Positions 31,514-41,464 of a DNA stretch of 64,000 nucleotides are shown here, piece by piece; within the stretch, counting starts at the first letter, position 1, and every line of letters starts with the position of its first letter. Under the pieces are notes generated by a model. It saw only the letters and a list, made by a program, of their open reading frames with translations. It was not told the origin of the DNA and did no database searches. The translations under genes and the position numbers were made by a program. The DNA lies in assembly GCA_900318255.1 (NCBI GenBank), contig ONJX01000009.1:1-64000 (forward strand), in the 5' to 3' direction. Origin of the DNA: an uncultured Prevotellaceae bacterium. Its GTDB lineage: Bacteria > Bacteroidota > Bacteroidia > Bacteroidales > Muribaculaceae.

Positions 31514-34129
31514 TTATGAGAGCATTTCAATAATTTTGCTCATGGCGGCATCGAGGCCGTTAACGTCCTTGCCACCAGCTTGAGCGAAACCAGGCTGGCC
31601 GCCGCCGCCACCTTTGATGAGTTTGGCGGCTTCGCGGATGATTTGACCGGCGTTCATGCCTTCTTGCACGAGGTCGTCGCTAAGGGCAATAGTGAGCATG
31701 GGCTTGTCGTTGTAGTGGGTAGCTGCGATAAATGCCACTCGAGGTTGCTTGTCGCCCTTGATAGAGAGAGCCAGACTCTTGACGATGTCGTTCTCAAATA
31801 AGCCTTGCAACTTGAGCACAGCGATGTCGCTCACCATAATGGATGATTTGTAGAGTTTCTCCTTTGTCATCTTCACACGCTCCTTGATGAACTCGTCAAC
31901 CTGCTTGTGCAGTGAGGCGTTCTCGAGTATGAACTTGTTAATGGCAGCAGTGAGGTCTGGAGCATTGTTAAACAGTTCCTTAATGCCCTTGAGGGTGTCT
32001 TCGATATTGTCGATGGCATCCTCCACATTGGCAGCGGTTATTGCCTCAATGCGGCGAATACCAGCAGCGATAGAGCTCTCGCTCACAATCTTTATCATGC
32101 CAATGTTGCCAGTGTTGGCAACATGCGTGCCACCACATAGCTCCACCGAGTCGCCATACTTGATGACGCGCACCTTGTCGCCATATTTCTCGCCGAAGAG
32201 AGCCATAGCACCCATCTCACGGGCTTGGGCGATGGGCACTTCGCGATGCTCATCGCGAGCGATGGTCTGTCGCACGAGAGCGTTAGCAAGATGCTCCACT
32301 TGGCGAATTTCTTCGTCGGTCATCTTCTTGAAATGTGAGAAGTCGAAGCGCAGCATGTGGTCGTCAACATAGGAGCCTTTTTGCTCCACATGGGTGCCGA
32401 GCACTTGCCTGAGGGCATAGTGCAGCAGGTGAGTGGCAGTGTGGTTGCAGGCAATGGCCTGGCGAGCCTTGACATCGATTTGTGCCACGAAAGTGTCGCT
32501 TGGGTTGGCTGGCATTTTCTTGACGATGTGTACTGGCAGGTTGTTCTCACGCTTGGTGTCGATAATCTCAATCTTCTCGTCACCATTGATGAGCCATCCC
32601 TTGTCGCCCACTTGACCACCCATCTCGGCATAGAATGGTGTGGTGGCGAGCACCACTTGGTAGAACTCGTTCTTCTTTTGCACCACATGGCGGTAGCGCA
32701 GTATCTTGGTCTCACACTCGGTGAGGTCGTAGCCCACAAACTCTGTGACCCCTTCTTGCAGCTCTACCCAGTCGCTGGCCTCCACGGCAGCGGCATTGCG
32801 TGCGCGCTGTTTTTGCTTAGCCATCTCGGCGTCAAACTGCTCCTTGTTGACCGTCATCTTGTTTTCCTTGAGGATGAGCTCAGTGAGGTCGAGCGGGAAG
32901 CCGTAGGTGTCATATAGAGTGAATGCCACAGCGCCATCTATTTCGGCCTTGTTCTCGGCTTTGGCCTTGGCAATGACGCCGTCGATCATCTTCATGCCGG
33001 TGTCGAGGGTGCGCAAGAAGGCGTCTTCTTCTTCTTTGATAACGTGCTTGATGAGGTCGGCTTGTGCAGGCAGCTCGGGGTAGGCCTCGCCCATCGACTC
33101 GATGAGGGTGTCAACGAGCAGATGCATGAAAGCCTCCTTGAAGCCCAGGAAGGTGTAGCCGTAGCGCACGGCACGTCGTAAGATGCGACGAATCACATAG
33201 CCCGCCTTGGCATTGCTGGGCAGCTGTCCGTCGGCAATAGAGAAGGCGATAGTGCGCACATGGTCGGCGACAACGCGCATTGCCACGTCGGTGTCGTGGT
33301 CTTTGCCATAGTCCTTGCCCGCTAGGGTGCCAATGGCCTTAATCAGAGGCTGGAACACGTCGGTGTCGTAGTTAGACTTCTTGCCTTGCAGAGCCATGCA
33401 CAGGCGCTCAAATCCCATGCCAGTGTCAATCACCTTGGCTGGCAGGGGTTCAAGACTGCCGTCGGCCTTGCGATTATATTGCATGAACACAAGGTTCCAA
33501 ATCTCAATCACTTGTGGGTTGTCTTTGTTGACGAGCTCGGCGCCAGGCACGGCAGCCTTCTCCTCATCGCTGCGCAGGTCGATGTGCAGCTCGGAGCATG
33601 GTCCACAAGGGCCTGTGTCGCCCATCTCCCAGAAGTTGTCGTGACGGTTGCCGTTGATGATGTGGTCTTTGGGCAGATGCTGCTCCCAGTAGCTTGCCGC
33701 CTCATTGTCGCGCTCTAGGCCCTCGCTAGAAGAGCCTTCAAACACTGTTGCATACATCATGCTTGGGTCAAGTTTCAAAACGTCAACAAGATATTCCCAG
33801 CAGTAGTCTATCGCTTCTTTCTTGAAATAGTCACCAAACGACCAGTTCCCCAGCATCTCAAACATGGTGTGGTGGTAGGTGTCGTGTCCCACCTCCTCAA
33901 GGTCGTTGTGCTTGCCACTCACACGCAGGCACTTCTGTGAGTCGGCCACGCGTCGCCATTGTGGTTCTTTGTTTCCCAGAATTATGTCCTTAAACTGGTT
34001 CATGCCAGCATTGGTGAACATGAGGGTGGGGTCGTCTTTAATAACCATTGGGGCCGATGGCACGATGTGATGGTTGTGCTGTTCAAAATACTTCTTGAAA
34101 GATTCTCTGATTTCTTTTGCTGTCAACAT
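31514..34129 (-). CDS. alaS: Alanyl-tRNA synthetase
   Basis: Class II synthetase of 871 residues. The catalytic domain (~1-240) starts with [16 protein letters not shown] and includes [28 protein letters not shown] and DTGMGFERL. The middle tRNA-binding domain has [22 protein letters not shown]. The editing domain has [17 protein letters not shown] and [15 protein letters not shown] (zinc/water-binding His and Cys). The C-Ala domain ends with [15 protein letters not shown]. Length is normal. Confidence 0.97.
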   Translation of the reverse strand: MLTAKEIRESFKKYFEQHNHHIVPSAPMVIKDDPTLMFTNAGMNQFKDIILGNKEPQWRRVADSQKCLRVSGKHNDLEEVGHDTYHHTMFEMLGNWSFGDYFKKEAIDYCWEYLVDVLKLDPSMMYATVFEGSSSEGLERDNEAASYWEQHLPKDHIINGNRHDNFWEMGDTGPCGPCSELHIDLRSDEEKAAVPGAELVNKDNPQVIEIWNLVFMQYNRKADGSLEPLPAKVIDTGMGFERLCMALQGKKSNYDTDVFQPLIKAIGTLAGKDYGKDHDTDVAMRVVADHVRTIAFSIADGQLPSNAKAGYVIRRILRRAVRYGYTFLGFKEAFMHLLVDTLIESMGEAYPELPAQADLIKHVIKEEEDAFLRTLDTGMKMIDGVIAKAKAENKAEIDGAVAFTLYDTYGFPLDLTELILKENKMTVNKEQFDAEMAKQKQRARNAAAVEASDWVELQEGVTEFVGYDLTECETKILRYRHVVQKKNEFYQVVLATTPFYAEMGGQVGDKGWLINGDEKIEIIDTKRENNLPVHIVKKMPANPSDTFVAQIDVKARQAIACNHTATHLLHYALRQVLGTHVEQKGSYVDDHMLRFDFSHFKKMTDEEIRQVEHLANALVRQTIARDEHREVPIAQAREMGAMALFGEKYGDKVRVIKYGDSVELCGGTHVANTGNIGMIKIVSESSIAAGIRRIEAITAANVEDAIDNIEDTLKGIKELFNNAPDLTAAINKFILENASLHKQVDEFIKERVKMTKEKLYKSSIMVSDIAVLKLQGLFENDIVKSLALSIKGDKQPRVAFIAATHYNDKPMLTIALSDDLVQEGMNAGQIIREAAKLIKGGGGGQPGFAQAGGKDVNGLDAAMSKIIEMLS

Positions 34130-34205
34130 AATTATTTTATGTGGTTTTTATTGATTTACCTATTGTTTTCTTGCACGAATCACAAAAACATTGTAACTTT
34201 AGCAC

Positions 34206-34302
34206 GAAAATTAGTGCAAGCCGAGAGAAGTACAAAATGAAAAGCCAAAGATTTTCATTTTTATTTCAGAGGCACAGCCTAATTTATCTAAAATTTGTGC
34301 AA
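34206..34302 (-). repeat. 83-bp promoter-hairpin unit (locus C), facing alaS
   Basis: Reading the minus strand, the two TTGCAC-type boxes end at 34302 and 34219, again exactly 83 bp apart. The hairpin is 34227-34267. TTTG (34233-34236), 19 nt, then TAATTTTC (34206-34213) gives a promoter that differs from loci A and B only in the last base of the -7 box. It lies between divergent alaS and the MerR gene. Confidence 0.88.
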
Positions 34303-34308
34303 AGTTAG

Positions 34309-34316
34309 TAATTTTG
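34309..34316 (+). promoter_or_regulatory. -7 box for the MerR-type gene
   Basis: TAATTTTG directly beyond the distal end of the reversed 83-bp unit and 53 nt before the ATG at 34370. Confidence 0.5.
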
Positions 34317-34369
34317 CTCGTAAATTCTTCATTATAATAGTCAAAAAAACTGAAATAAGATACATATTT

Positions 34370-34711
34370 ATGGATGATAAGCTAAGCAAGAAGTTCTATA
34401 AAATAGGAGATGTAGCAGAGATTTTGAATATTCCCACTTCCACTTTAAGGTTTTGGGAGAAGGAATTTACCGTAATCAAACCTAAGCGTAACGCTAAGAA
34501 CGTGAGGGTATATACCATTAAAGACATTGAGACGGTCAAGATGATTTACTATCTCGTTAAAGAAAAAGGCTTGAAGCTTGATGCTGCGCAAGCCATGATA
34601 AAGCGCAACCGCGACGGTATCTCTAAGCAGTTTGAAGTAGTGGAGCGCCTCAAGCAAGTGCGAGGTCAACTCCTGTTGCTTGACAATGCCTTGTCGGCGA
34701 TAAAGAAATAG
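34370..34711 (+). CDS. MerR-family transcriptional regulator
   Basis: A 113-residue protein. The winged helix-turn-helix (~8-78) reads KFYKIGDVAEILNIPTSTLRFWEKEF, with the MerR-type second helix and wing, then RVYTIKDIETVKMIYYLVKEKGLKLDAAQAMI. A short coiled helix (~85-113) would make the dimer. There is no C-terminal effector domain or metal-binding Cys cluster, so the signal is unknown. I start at MDDKL; the upstream open frame crosses the promoter. Regulated genes cannot be named; it is divergent from alaS. Confidence 0.88.
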   Translation: MDDKLSKKFYKIGDVAEILNIPTSTLRFWEKEFTVIKPKRNAKNVRVYTIKDIETVKMIYYLVKEKGLKLDAAQAMIKRNRDGISKQFEVVERLKQVRGQLLLLDNALSAIKK

Positions 34712-34819
34712 GAGCTAACATTTTTATGTTAACGAGTTGGTAGTGCGGGGGCATTGTTGATGCGATGTTCCCTTAAATGTGATTGTGGTCATCATAGGGG
34801 CTATGGGCTGCTTTAAAAA

Positions 34820-34855
34820 AAGAACGCGTCAGGATCATTGTTCTGACGCGTTCTT
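34820..34855. terminator. 13-bp perfect hairpin between convergent MerR and S9 peptidase genes
   Basis: AAGAACGCGTCAG (34820-34832) pairs with CTGACGCGTTCTT (34843-34855). A run of A precedes it (a T-run when read leftwards), and it sits between converging genes. Confidence 0.75.
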
Positions 34856-34884
34856 CTTGAATAGTAAAATATTTCACTTATGTG

Positions 34885-37143
34885 TTATTTCAAGTCGGGG
34901 TTGGTGATGTGCAGTTCTTTCTGTGTTTCGGGCATTGGGGTGTCTTGTCCCTTGTTTTCCACGGCTTTGATTTTGGCTTTTGCCTCTTGCTCGGCTTTGT
35001 AGGCTTTAGCGGCTGGGCTGCCAGGCTTTAGCCATGTGTCGAGCCACTTGAAGAACTCACGATGCCACACGAGCGCGTTTTGTGGACGCAGAATCCAGTG
35101 GTTCTCCTCGGGGAAGAGCACCATGCGCGATGGTATGCCACGAATTTGTGCTGCATTGAATGCCTGGCAAGCCTGCGTGAAGACGATGCGGTAGTCGAGC
35201 TCGCCAGCGGTGATCATGATAGGTGTGTTCCAGTTCTCCACGAAGTTGATGGGGTTGGCCTCACGATAGGTCTTTTGTGCGTCGGCATTGTTCTTCTCCC
35301 ATACTGGTCCTCCCAGATCCCATTGAGTGAACCACATCTCTTCGGTCTCAAGATATTGAGCCTCGAGGTTGAAGATGCCAGCGTGGGCGAGGAAGCAAGC
35401 AAAGGTGTTGTTGTGGTTGCCTGCAAGCCAATATACAGAGTAGCCACCGTAGCTAGCACCCACGGCACCCATGCGGTCGCCGTCGATGTAAGGCTGCTGT
35501 TTCATGTGCTCGGCAGCGCTCATGTAGTCGCGCATGTTCTGGCCTCCGTAGTCACGGCTGATTTGTGCGTTCCACTCGGTGCCAAAGCCTGGCAGACCGC
35601 GGCGGTTAGGCGCGATTACCACATATCCCTGGCTTGCCATGAGGCGGAAGTTCCAGCGATAAGAGAAGAACTGGCTCACTGGCGACTGTGGTCCTCCCTC
35701 GCAGAAGAAGATAGAAGGATATTTCTTGTTTGCGTCGAAGTTGGGTGGCAGCACTACCCACACTGTCATGTCTTTGCCGTCGGTGGTCTTGACAATCTCT
35801 TTCTTGATGGTGATGGGCTTGAGCTGCTTGAGGATGTCATCATTCACATGTGTGAGCTGAACGGGGTCTTTGCCTGGTTCCATGCAGTAAATTTCGTTAG
35901 GCTCAGCATAGTTGTGGCGCAAAGTGATCACTTTGCCATCCTTTAAAGGCACAATGGCACCAAAGTCGTAGTACTTGTTGTCTTCCTCGTTGCGGTTAAC
36001 GGGGCTGATGGTGTCAACCTGCTGTGTGGCAACGTCGATGCGGAACATTGGTATAGTGCCCATGTGTGGAGCAAGGAAGTAGATGAACTTGCCGTCGGGC
36101 GACCAAGCGAGGTCGTCGGCGCTATAGTCCCAGTTCTCGGTAAGGTCTTTCTTCTCTCCTGTCTTCATGTCGATGACGAAGATGCGGTTCTTGTCGGCCT
36201 CATAGCCGTCGTGCTCCATCGAGAGGAAAGCCATCTTGTCTTTGAACACGCGTGGGTTGGTGTCATAGCCCATCATGCCCTCGGTGAGGTTCTTCACGGT
36301 CTTGCCGCTTGCCACGTCATAGAGGTAGAGGTCGCTGTTAGTGGAGAAGGCATATTCCTTGCCGGTCTTTTTGCGACAAGTGTAAATGAGCTGCTTGCTG
36401 TCGGCAGTCCAGGCGAACGACTCGATGCCTCCCCAGGGAAGCATGGGCGACTCATATTCTGTCCCCTCAAGAATGTCTTTTGGGTTCTTGACAATGTTGC
36501 CAGTGAAGTCGGCGACAAAAGGATGGGGCACCTCGGTCACCCACTGATCCCAGTGCTTATACATCATGTCGTCGATAATGCGTGCCTGAGCCTTGTCGAG
36601 TTCGGGGTAGTGGTCGGTGGGCAGGGTCTTGCCATACTTGACGTTGCTGATCATCACAATCTTGTTGCCGTCGGGCGAGATGACAAAGCCGTCAACTCCA
36701 TTCTCGAGCTCGCTCACAGGCTTGCGGCTGCTGCCATCGGCATTCATCACCCATACCTGAGTCTTAGAGCCCTCCTTTTTAGGGTCGCAATAGAGGAAAG
36801 CAATCATTGCTCCATCATTAATCCACACGGCGTTATTCTCGCTACTGGGAGTGTTTGTGAGGTTGACTGCTGGAGTTTTCCCGTCAATATCCATAACCCA
36901 GATGTCGCTGTTTCCCTTGTTCTCTTTCACGTCCTGATAGTTAACGTTAAAGAGAATTTGCTTGCCGTTGGGCGAAACCTGTGGGTCGCTCACTCGTCCT
37001 AGTGCCAAGAGCACCTCGGGGGTGAATTGTCCGTCCTTGATTTCAATGGCCAAACCGTTAGCATCTTTGTCAGATTTGCAAGCAGTTAATGCCATCAAAG
37101 CCGCTAATGATGCCATAAGAGTTGTTTTTAAATAACGATTCAT
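34885..37143 (-). CDS. S9-family prolyl oligopeptidase lipoprotein (DPP-like)
   Basis: A 752-residue serine peptidase. The N-terminus is a lipoprotein signal (LMALTAC, lipid Cys ~22), so it is probably anchored in the periplasm or outer membrane. Residues ~45-470 form a WD-like beta-propeller (VSPNGKQILFN, ISPDGNKIVMI, WSPDGKFIYFL), and ~480-715 the alpha/beta hydrolase with nucleophile GASYGGYSVYWLAG (~569), Asp in AGELDYRIVFTQ (~652) and His in PEENHWIL. Such enzymes cleave dipeptides or short peptides for peptide use by proteolytic Bacteroidales. The Pro/Ala/Lys tail is low complexity. Confidence 0.92.
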   Translation of the reverse strand: MNRYLKTTLMASLAALMALTACKSDKDANGLAIEIKDGQFTPEVLLALGRVSDPQVSPNGKQILFNVNYQDVKENKGNSDIWVMDIDGKTPAVNLTNTPSSENNAVWINDGAMIAFLYCDPKKEGSKTQVWVMNADGSSRKPVSELENGVDGFVISPDGNKIVMISNVKYGKTLPTDHYPELDKAQARIIDDMMYKHWDQWVTEVPHPFVADFTGNIVKNPKDILEGTEYESPMLPWGGIESFAWTADSKQLIYTCRKKTGKEYAFSTNSDLYLYDVASGKTVKNLTEGMMGYDTNPRVFKDKMAFLSMEHDGYEADKNRIFVIDMKTGEKKDLTENWDYSADDLAWSPDGKFIYFLAPHMGTIPMFRIDVATQQVDTISPVNRNEEDNKYYDFGAIVPLKDGKVITLRHNYAEPNEIYCMEPGKDPVQLTHVNDDILKQLKPITIKKEIVKTTDGKDMTVWVVLPPNFDANKKYPSIFFCEGGPQSPVSQFFSYRWNFRLMASQGYVVIAPNRRGLPGFGTEWNAQISRDYGGQNMRDYMSAAEHMKQQPYIDGDRMGAVGASYGGYSVYWLAGNHNNTFACFLAHAGIFNLEAQYLETEEMWFTQWDLGGPVWEKNNADAQKTYREANPINFVENWNTPIMITAGELDYRIVFTQACQAFNAAQIRGIPSRMVLFPEENHWILRPQNALVWHREFFKWLDTWLKPGSPAAKAYKAEQEAKAKIKAVENKGQDTPMPETQKELHITNPDLK

Positions 37144-37204
37144 AAAAGATAGTTGTTAGTGAGTTTTGATATTTGTTTTTGAGGATTATGTGCGTAATAA
37201 CATG

Positions 37205-37212
37205 CAAAATTA
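37205..37212 (-). promoter_or_regulatory. -7 box for the S9 peptidase gene
   Basis: The minus strand reads TAATTTTG about 62 nt before the start codon; no convincing -33 box is seen. Confidence 0.45.
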
Positions 37213-37296
37213 GCGAAAATATTGATATACCGCTTATTTTAAGAATTTTTTTTTTCGGCAGGATAGATATTGTTAATAACTTTCCTGTTTTTAGTG

Positions 37297-37326
37297 TTGA
37301 AATTGGTGTGGAATTGTATAACTTTG
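37297..37326 (+). promoter_or_regulatory. Promoter of tdk, very short leader
   Basis: TTG (37297-37299), 19 nt, TAACTTTG (37319-37326), then ATG after 8 nt at 37335. Confidence 0.65.
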
Positions 37327-37334
37327 CGCTTGCT

Positions 37335-37964
37335 ATGAACGGACGAGGAAAGTTATATTTCAGATATGGTACTATGGGCTCGGCAAAGACTGCCCTGCTG
37401 CTCACTCAGGCCTATAACTTTGAGGAGCGAGGCCTTAAATACTTGTGCATGAAGCCCATTATCGATAACCGTGAAAAAGAGAACGTGATACGCTCCCGCA
37501 TTGGCATTGAGCGTGAGTGCAGCTGGATTTATCGTGAAATGAATATCTATGACTACGTGAGTGAGCTCTACGAGAGCAGCCTGGTGGTGAAAGATTGGAT
37601 TCTCATTGATGAGGCTCAGTTCTTGAGTGAGGAGCAGATTGACCAGCTCGCTCGCATAGTGGATGACTACGGCACCAATGTGGTGTGCTATGGTCTTCGC
37701 ACCGATTTCCAGTCGCATCTCTTTGAGGGGTCGCGCCGTCTCTTTGAGATTGCCGACTCTATAGAGGAGATTAAATCGACGTGTGCTTGTGGCCGCAAGA
37801 CCAGCATCAATGCGCGCATCGATGCGCAGGGCAACATTGTCACCGACGGCAACCAGGTGGAGATAGGTGGCGACGACCGCTATGTGGCGTTGTGCCGCAG
37901 CTGCTGGCGCAACAAGCGCATCGAGAGTGCTGAGCGCAACTCGTTGAAGTTCAAGAGCGAATAA
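37335..37964 (+). CDS. tdk: Thymidine kinase (type II)
   Basis: Salvages thymidine to dTMP with ATP. The 209-residue protein has GKLYFRYGTMGSAKTALLL (P-loop, ~4-22), KDWILIDEAQFLSEEQI (Walker B with catalytic Glu, ~88-104), and the lasso zinc site with Cys pairs CACGRKTS (~146) and CRSCW near the C-terminus. The start at MNGRGKLYF matches family length; the open frame extends upstream to 37173 but crosses the promoter. It converges on the small membrane protein gene at a strong terminator. Confidence 0.95.
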   Translation: MNGRGKLYFRYGTMGSAKTALLLTQAYNFEERGLKYLCMKPIIDNREKENVIRSRIGIERECSWIYREMNIYDYVSELYESSLVVKDWILIDEAQFLSEEQIDQLARIVDDYGTNVVCYGLRTDFQSHLFEGSRRLFEIADSIEEIKSTCACGRKTSINARIDAQGNIVTDGNQVEIGGDDRYVALCRSCWRNKRIESAERNSLKFKSE

Positions 37965-37988
37965 ACTTACACGGCGACGAAATAACGA

Positions 37989-38046
37989 GCTGACGAGGCA
38001 ATGGTAAAAATGCGTAATATCACCATTGCCTCATCAGCGTTTTTTT
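37989..38046 (+). terminator. Terminator of tdk
   Basis: 17-bp arms (37989-38005 and 38022-38038) with one G-T pair, followed by GTTTTTTT. The arm contains GCTGACGAGGCAATGG, related to the inverted repeat at 16214-16275. Confidence 0.85.
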
Positions 38047-38048
38047 GC

Positions 38049-38390
38049 TTAGGATGGGTCAAAGAGCTTGTGTATTAACCAGTTGACTACTGAGAGGATT
38101 ATGCTGAAAAGGATGGCGGCCCCAAGTCCATCAACATGGAAATGTGGCTCTCCAATAATCTTGGCACATAGCAGCACCATCAAGCCATTGACTACTAAGT
38201 AGAAAAGCCCAAGGGTGAAAACTGTGATAGGTATTGAAAGAATCTGGATGATAGGTTTTATAAAGGTGTTTATGGCGCCTAGCACCACTGCTACCACAGC
38301 GGCTACCCACCAGGGCGTGATGTCAACGCTGTCCATTATCATTGATGTGGTAAGAACAGCTACGGTCGATAGAATGAGTCTTGCTAGCAT
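38049..38390 (-). CDS. Small membrane protein, phage-holin-4_2/YvlD-like
   Basis: A 113-residue protein with four hydrophobic segments (~3-20, ~28-45, ~52-80, ~90-108) and the family-typical NTFIKPIIQILSIPITVFTLGLF. YvlD-like proteins are widespread inner-membrane proteins of unclear role; the holin name is historical and does not imply phage origin. It ends just past the tdk terminator and follows the asparaginase gene by 48 nt, so it may share that transcript. Confidence 0.78.
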   Translation of the reverse strand: MLARLILSTVAVLTTSMIMDSVDITPWWVAAVVAVVLGAINTFIKPIIQILSIPITVFTLGLFYLVVNGLMVLLCAKIIGEPHFHVDGLGAAILFSIILSVVNWLIHKLFDPS

Positions 38391-38438
38391 AGTGTTTTTT
38401 TATAGGTGGAACGGGGAACGGAATTCTCGGACTATGAG

Positions 38439-39488
38439 TTAATTATCTACTGTCATTTCTCCGCAGATGTCGCGTTGCAGGTATTTCTTCACTTGGCTGG
38501 TGGTCATGCCTTTACCAAAGAGGTACATCATCTTGGTGATGGCTGCCTCGCTGGTGATGTCGTGGCCGCTGATTACTCCGGCTTTGGCCAGAGTGTTGCC
38601 TGTGTCGTAGAGGGTGCTGTTGACCGAGCCGTTGCCGCACTGAGTAACATTCAAGATGACGATGCCACGTTCCACGGCCTGGGCTATAGGCTTGGTGAAC
38701 CACTCGTCGCTGGGGCTGTTGCCAGCGCCATAGGTCATGAGGACAATGCCCTTTACCGATGGCGTGTTGAGCTGATACTCAAGCATCTCTCGGGTGAGTC
38801 CTGGGTGCAAGACGATAAACATCACATTGGGGTCCATCGTTTCGTGAACGATGAGCGGGCGGTTGTGGTCGGAGCGGTATAGCACTTTCTCGCGATAGCT
38901 GATGCCGAGGCCTATGCTTGCCAGCTCGGGATAGTTGTTGCTCATGAAGGCGTTGAAGTTGTCGGCGCTCACCTTGGAGCTGCGATTGCCGCGGAGCAGG
39001 TGATTCTCGAAGAGGATGGCCACCTCCCTAATCATTGCTTCGCCCTTGGTGTTGCGGGCGGCAGCAATTTGCAGTGCGGTGAGCAGGTTCTCTTCGCCGT
39101 CGGTGCGCACCTCGCCAATGGGCAGTTGCGAGCCGGTGATGATCACGGGCTTGTCGAGGTTCTCGAGCATGAAGCTCAGTGCCGAGGCGGTGTAGGCCAT
39201 GGTGTCGGTGCCGTGCAGCACCACAAAGCCGTCGTAGTTGTCGTAGTTGGCCTCCACCTCCCTTGCAATCTTGCTCCAGTGCGAGGGGTTCATGTTGCTG
39301 CTGTCGATGGGCGGGTCAAACTGGATGTTCCCAATCTCGAAGTCAAGTTTCTTGATTTTAGGCACATTGTCGATGAGGTGGCTGAAGTCGAAGGGCTTGA
39401 GCACTTTGCTCACTGGGTCCTCAATCATGCCTATGGTGCCACCGGTGTAGATTATCAGGATTCTTGGTTTAGCGTTGTTCTTTGTCAT
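38439..39488 (-). CDS. ansA: L-asparaginase, type I
   Basis: Hydrolyses asparagine to aspartate and ammonia. The 349-residue protein has the first catalytic Thr in IIYTGGTIGMI (~11-21), the second motif LHGTDTMAYTASALSFML with Thr-Asp (~93-110), and the Lys of the active site in ITGSQLPIGE. There is no signal peptide, so a cytoplasmic type I enzyme is expected. It follows the two esterase genes on the same strand with a 54-nt gap. Confidence 0.94.
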   Translation of the reverse strand: MTKNNAKPRILIIYTGGTIGMIEDPVSKVLKPFDFSHLIDNVPKIKKLDFEIGNIQFDPPIDSSNMNPSHWSKIAREVEANYDNYDGFVVLHGTDTMAYTASALSFMLENLDKPVIITGSQLPIGEVRTDGEENLLTALQIAAARNTKGEAMIREVAILFENHLLRGNRSSKVSADNFNAFMSNNYPELASIGLGISYREKVLYRSDHNRPLIVHETMDPNVMFIVLHPGLTREMLEYQLNTPSVKGIVLMTYGAGNSPSDEWFTKPIAQAVERGIVILNVTQCGNGSVNSTLYDTGNTLAKAGVISGHDITSEAAITKMMYLFGKGMTTSQVKKYLQRDICGEMTVDN

Positions 39489-39542
39489 AACATATATAAT
39501 AATGTAGAAAGTTTTTTAGGAATGTTTCGAAAAATTGAGAGG

Positions 39543-40481
39543 TCAGCAGTCTCCCATCTCAACCATTTGAATGTGACAGAAAAACGCTGTGAGATGATTC
39601 TCAAGCGATTTAGTCCAGTAGTCCCAGGAGTGGCGGCCTGGTCGCTCCCTGTAGTCATGCTTGATTTTGTGCTGCTGAAGTGCGGCGTGCAGTGCGCGGT
39701 TGTCCTTGATGAAGATGTCGCTGGTGCCGTCGTCGATAATGATGAACTGGTCATTCTTAAGGGTTGGCACTAAGTTCATTACCGAATGACTCTTCCACAA
39801 CGCTTCGTTGGCGGCATACTTGCCCAGCCGCTTGTCGATTTTATAGTGGTCTTTGATGGTGGTGATATCCACACCGCCGCTCATGCTGCCACACATTCCG
39901 TAGATGTCGGGATGGCGCCAGGCGAGCCACAACGCGCCATGGCCGCCCATGCTCAGTCCCGTGATGGCACGGTGCTCGCGGTCGTTGATGGTGCGGTAGT
40001 GCGACTCCACATAGCTACGCAGCTCTTGGGTGACATAGGTCTCGAACTGGAAAGTGGGGTCGATGGGTGAGTCAAAGTACCAGCTGTCCTGCCCATCGGG
40101 GCACACGATAATAAAGCCACGTTTGTTGGCATGTTTTGTGAGGTCAACGTGGTTTTGCCATGCCATGAAGTTGTCGCTATATCCATGCAGCAGATACACT
40201 ACAGCAAAGGTGGCGGTGGAATCGTTGAGATACTGCTCAGGCAGGACCACAAGATTTGAGATGCTGCGTCCCATTTTCTCGCTTCTCACCTCAATCACTT
40301 GCAGTTGAGAGTTGCTGAGGGTCAGTGGCTTTGCCGTGTTGTGGGTAGTCTTTGGAGCCTTCTTGGTGGTTTTTACCTTAGGCTCCGACGCTGGTGAGCT
40401 GCTGTTGCCTGCACGGCAGCCCATGCACGAAAAAGAAAGTATGGTAAGAACTGCTAATATTTTGATTGTAGGGTATCTCAT
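39543..40481 (-). CDS. Putative esterase lipoprotein (esterase D/FrmB-like), paralog 2
   Basis: A 312-residue alpha/beta hydrolase. The lipoprotein signal FSCMGC places it outside the cytoplasm. VYLLHGYSDNFMAW is the oxyanion region, PDGQDSWYFDSP follows, and the nucleophile is in AITGLSMGGHGALWLAW. DDGTSDIF supplies a likely Asp and RPGRHSWDYW the His. This family includes feruloyl/acetyl-xylan esterases and mycolyltransferase-like proteins; the substrate is unknown. It lies 22 nt after its paralog, with which it shares a nearly identical central block. I start at MRYPTIK because it opens the signal peptide. Confidence 0.85.
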   Translation of the reverse strand: MRYPTIKILAVLTILSFSCMGCRAGNSSSPASEPKVKTTKKAPKTTHNTAKPLTLSNSQLQVIEVRSEKMGRSISNLVVLPEQYLNDSTATFAVVYLLHGYSDNFMAWQNHVDLTKHANKRGFIIVCPDGQDSWYFDSPIDPTFQFETYVTQELRSYVESHYRTINDREHRAITGLSMGGHGALWLAWRHPDIYGMCGSMSGGVDITTIKDHYKIDKRLGKYAANEALWKSHSVMNLVPTLKNDQFIIIDDGTSDIFIKDNRALHAALQQHKIKHDYRERPGRHSWDYWTKSLENHLTAFFCHIQMVEMGDC

Positions 40482-40503
40482 ATTGGTGGGTTGAGGGTTA
40501 TAG

Positions 40504-41403
40504 TTATTTAATGCCGCTGTTGAAAGCTTTGTGGAAGAACAGCACATGATAGTCGAGCGAGTTCACCCAGTAGTTCCAGTTGTGTGCTCCTGGCCTCACG
40601 GTGTAGTCGTGAGGGATGCCTTGCTTGTCGAGGGCTTGGTGCAGGGCGTTGTTCTCATTGATGAAGATGTCTTTGTTGCCATCGTCGATGATGATGTTCT
40701 GGCCTGGCACTAGTGAGGGCACAAGGTTTGACACCGAGTGCTCGCGCCACACCTCTTTATTGCTCTCGTAGTCGCCCAGGCGCTCATTGATTTTCCATTT
40801 GTTGGGGAAGTTGTAGATATCTACGCCGCCGCTCATGCTGCCGCATGAGCCATAGATGTCGGGGTGTCGCCAGGCGAGCCACAGCGCGCCATGACCGCCC
40901 ATGCTCAGCCCCGTGATGGCACGGTACTTGGGGTGATTGAGTGTGCGGTAGTGCGACTCCACATAGCTACGCAGCTCTTGGGTGATATAGGTCTCGAATT
41001 GGAAAGTGGGGTCGATGGGCGAGTCGAAGTACCAGCTGTCTTGCCCGTCGGGGCACACGAAGATGACGCTGTATTGCGACGCCAGCGAGCGCAGGTCGGC
41101 CTTGCGTGGCCAGTCGCGGTAGCTTCCCCATGCTCCATGCAGCAGGTAGATGACGGGAAACGCTTTATATCTGTATTCTTTTTGTGAATATTGAGCTGGC
41201 AGCACCACGGTGTTTTTTATGCTTCGTCCCATCTTGTGGCTCATGACCTCGATGGTATCTACCACGTCGAGTTTCTTCTCGGCATTGGCGATGGCCTGGT
41301 CATAGATTTCAGGCACTGGTGGTGTCGTTTTTTGCGCAAAGCCATTGGCAAAGCACACTGCTGCTATGGCAACGACAAGTTGGAGTCTAAAAAATGTTTT
41401 CAT
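40504..41403 (-). CDS. Putative secreted esterase (esterase D/FrmB-like), paralog 1
   Basis: A 299-residue alpha/beta hydrolase with a classical signal peptide (MKTFFRLQLVVAIAAVCFANGFAQ), not a lipobox. VIYLLHGAWGSYRDW, PDGQDSWYFDSPIDP, AITGLSMGGHGALWLAW (nucleophile Ser), DDGNKDIFINENN (Asp) and RPGAHNWNYW (His) match the downstream paralog. The different export signals suggest the two copies work in different places, one soluble and one lipid-anchored. The substrate is probably an acylated plant or host glycan, by family only. Confidence 0.85.
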   Translation of the reverse strand: MKTFFRLQLVVAIAAVCFANGFAQKTTPPVPEIYDQAIANAEKKLDVVDTIEVMSHKMGRSIKNTVVLPAQYSQKEYRYKAFPVIYLLHGAWGSYRDWPRKADLRSLASQYSVIFVCPDGQDSWYFDSPIDPTFQFETYITQELRSYVESHYRTLNHPKYRAITGLSMGGHGALWLAWRHPDIYGSCGSMSGGVDIYNFPNKWKINERLGDYESNKEVWREHSVSNLVPSLVPGQNIIIDDGNKDIFINENNALHQALDKQGIPHDYTVRPGAHNWNYWVNSLDYHVLFFHKAFNSGIK

Positions 41404-41464
41404 TGTACTGTGAGTTATTAGTTATCTGTTAGTCGCGTCAGCGACTTTACTTATCACTTAACAC

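Noticed and set aside
38049..38390. Prophage holin
   Set aside because: The protein belongs to the YvlD/phage-holin-4_2 group, which is chromosomal and widespread; no phage genes are nearby.
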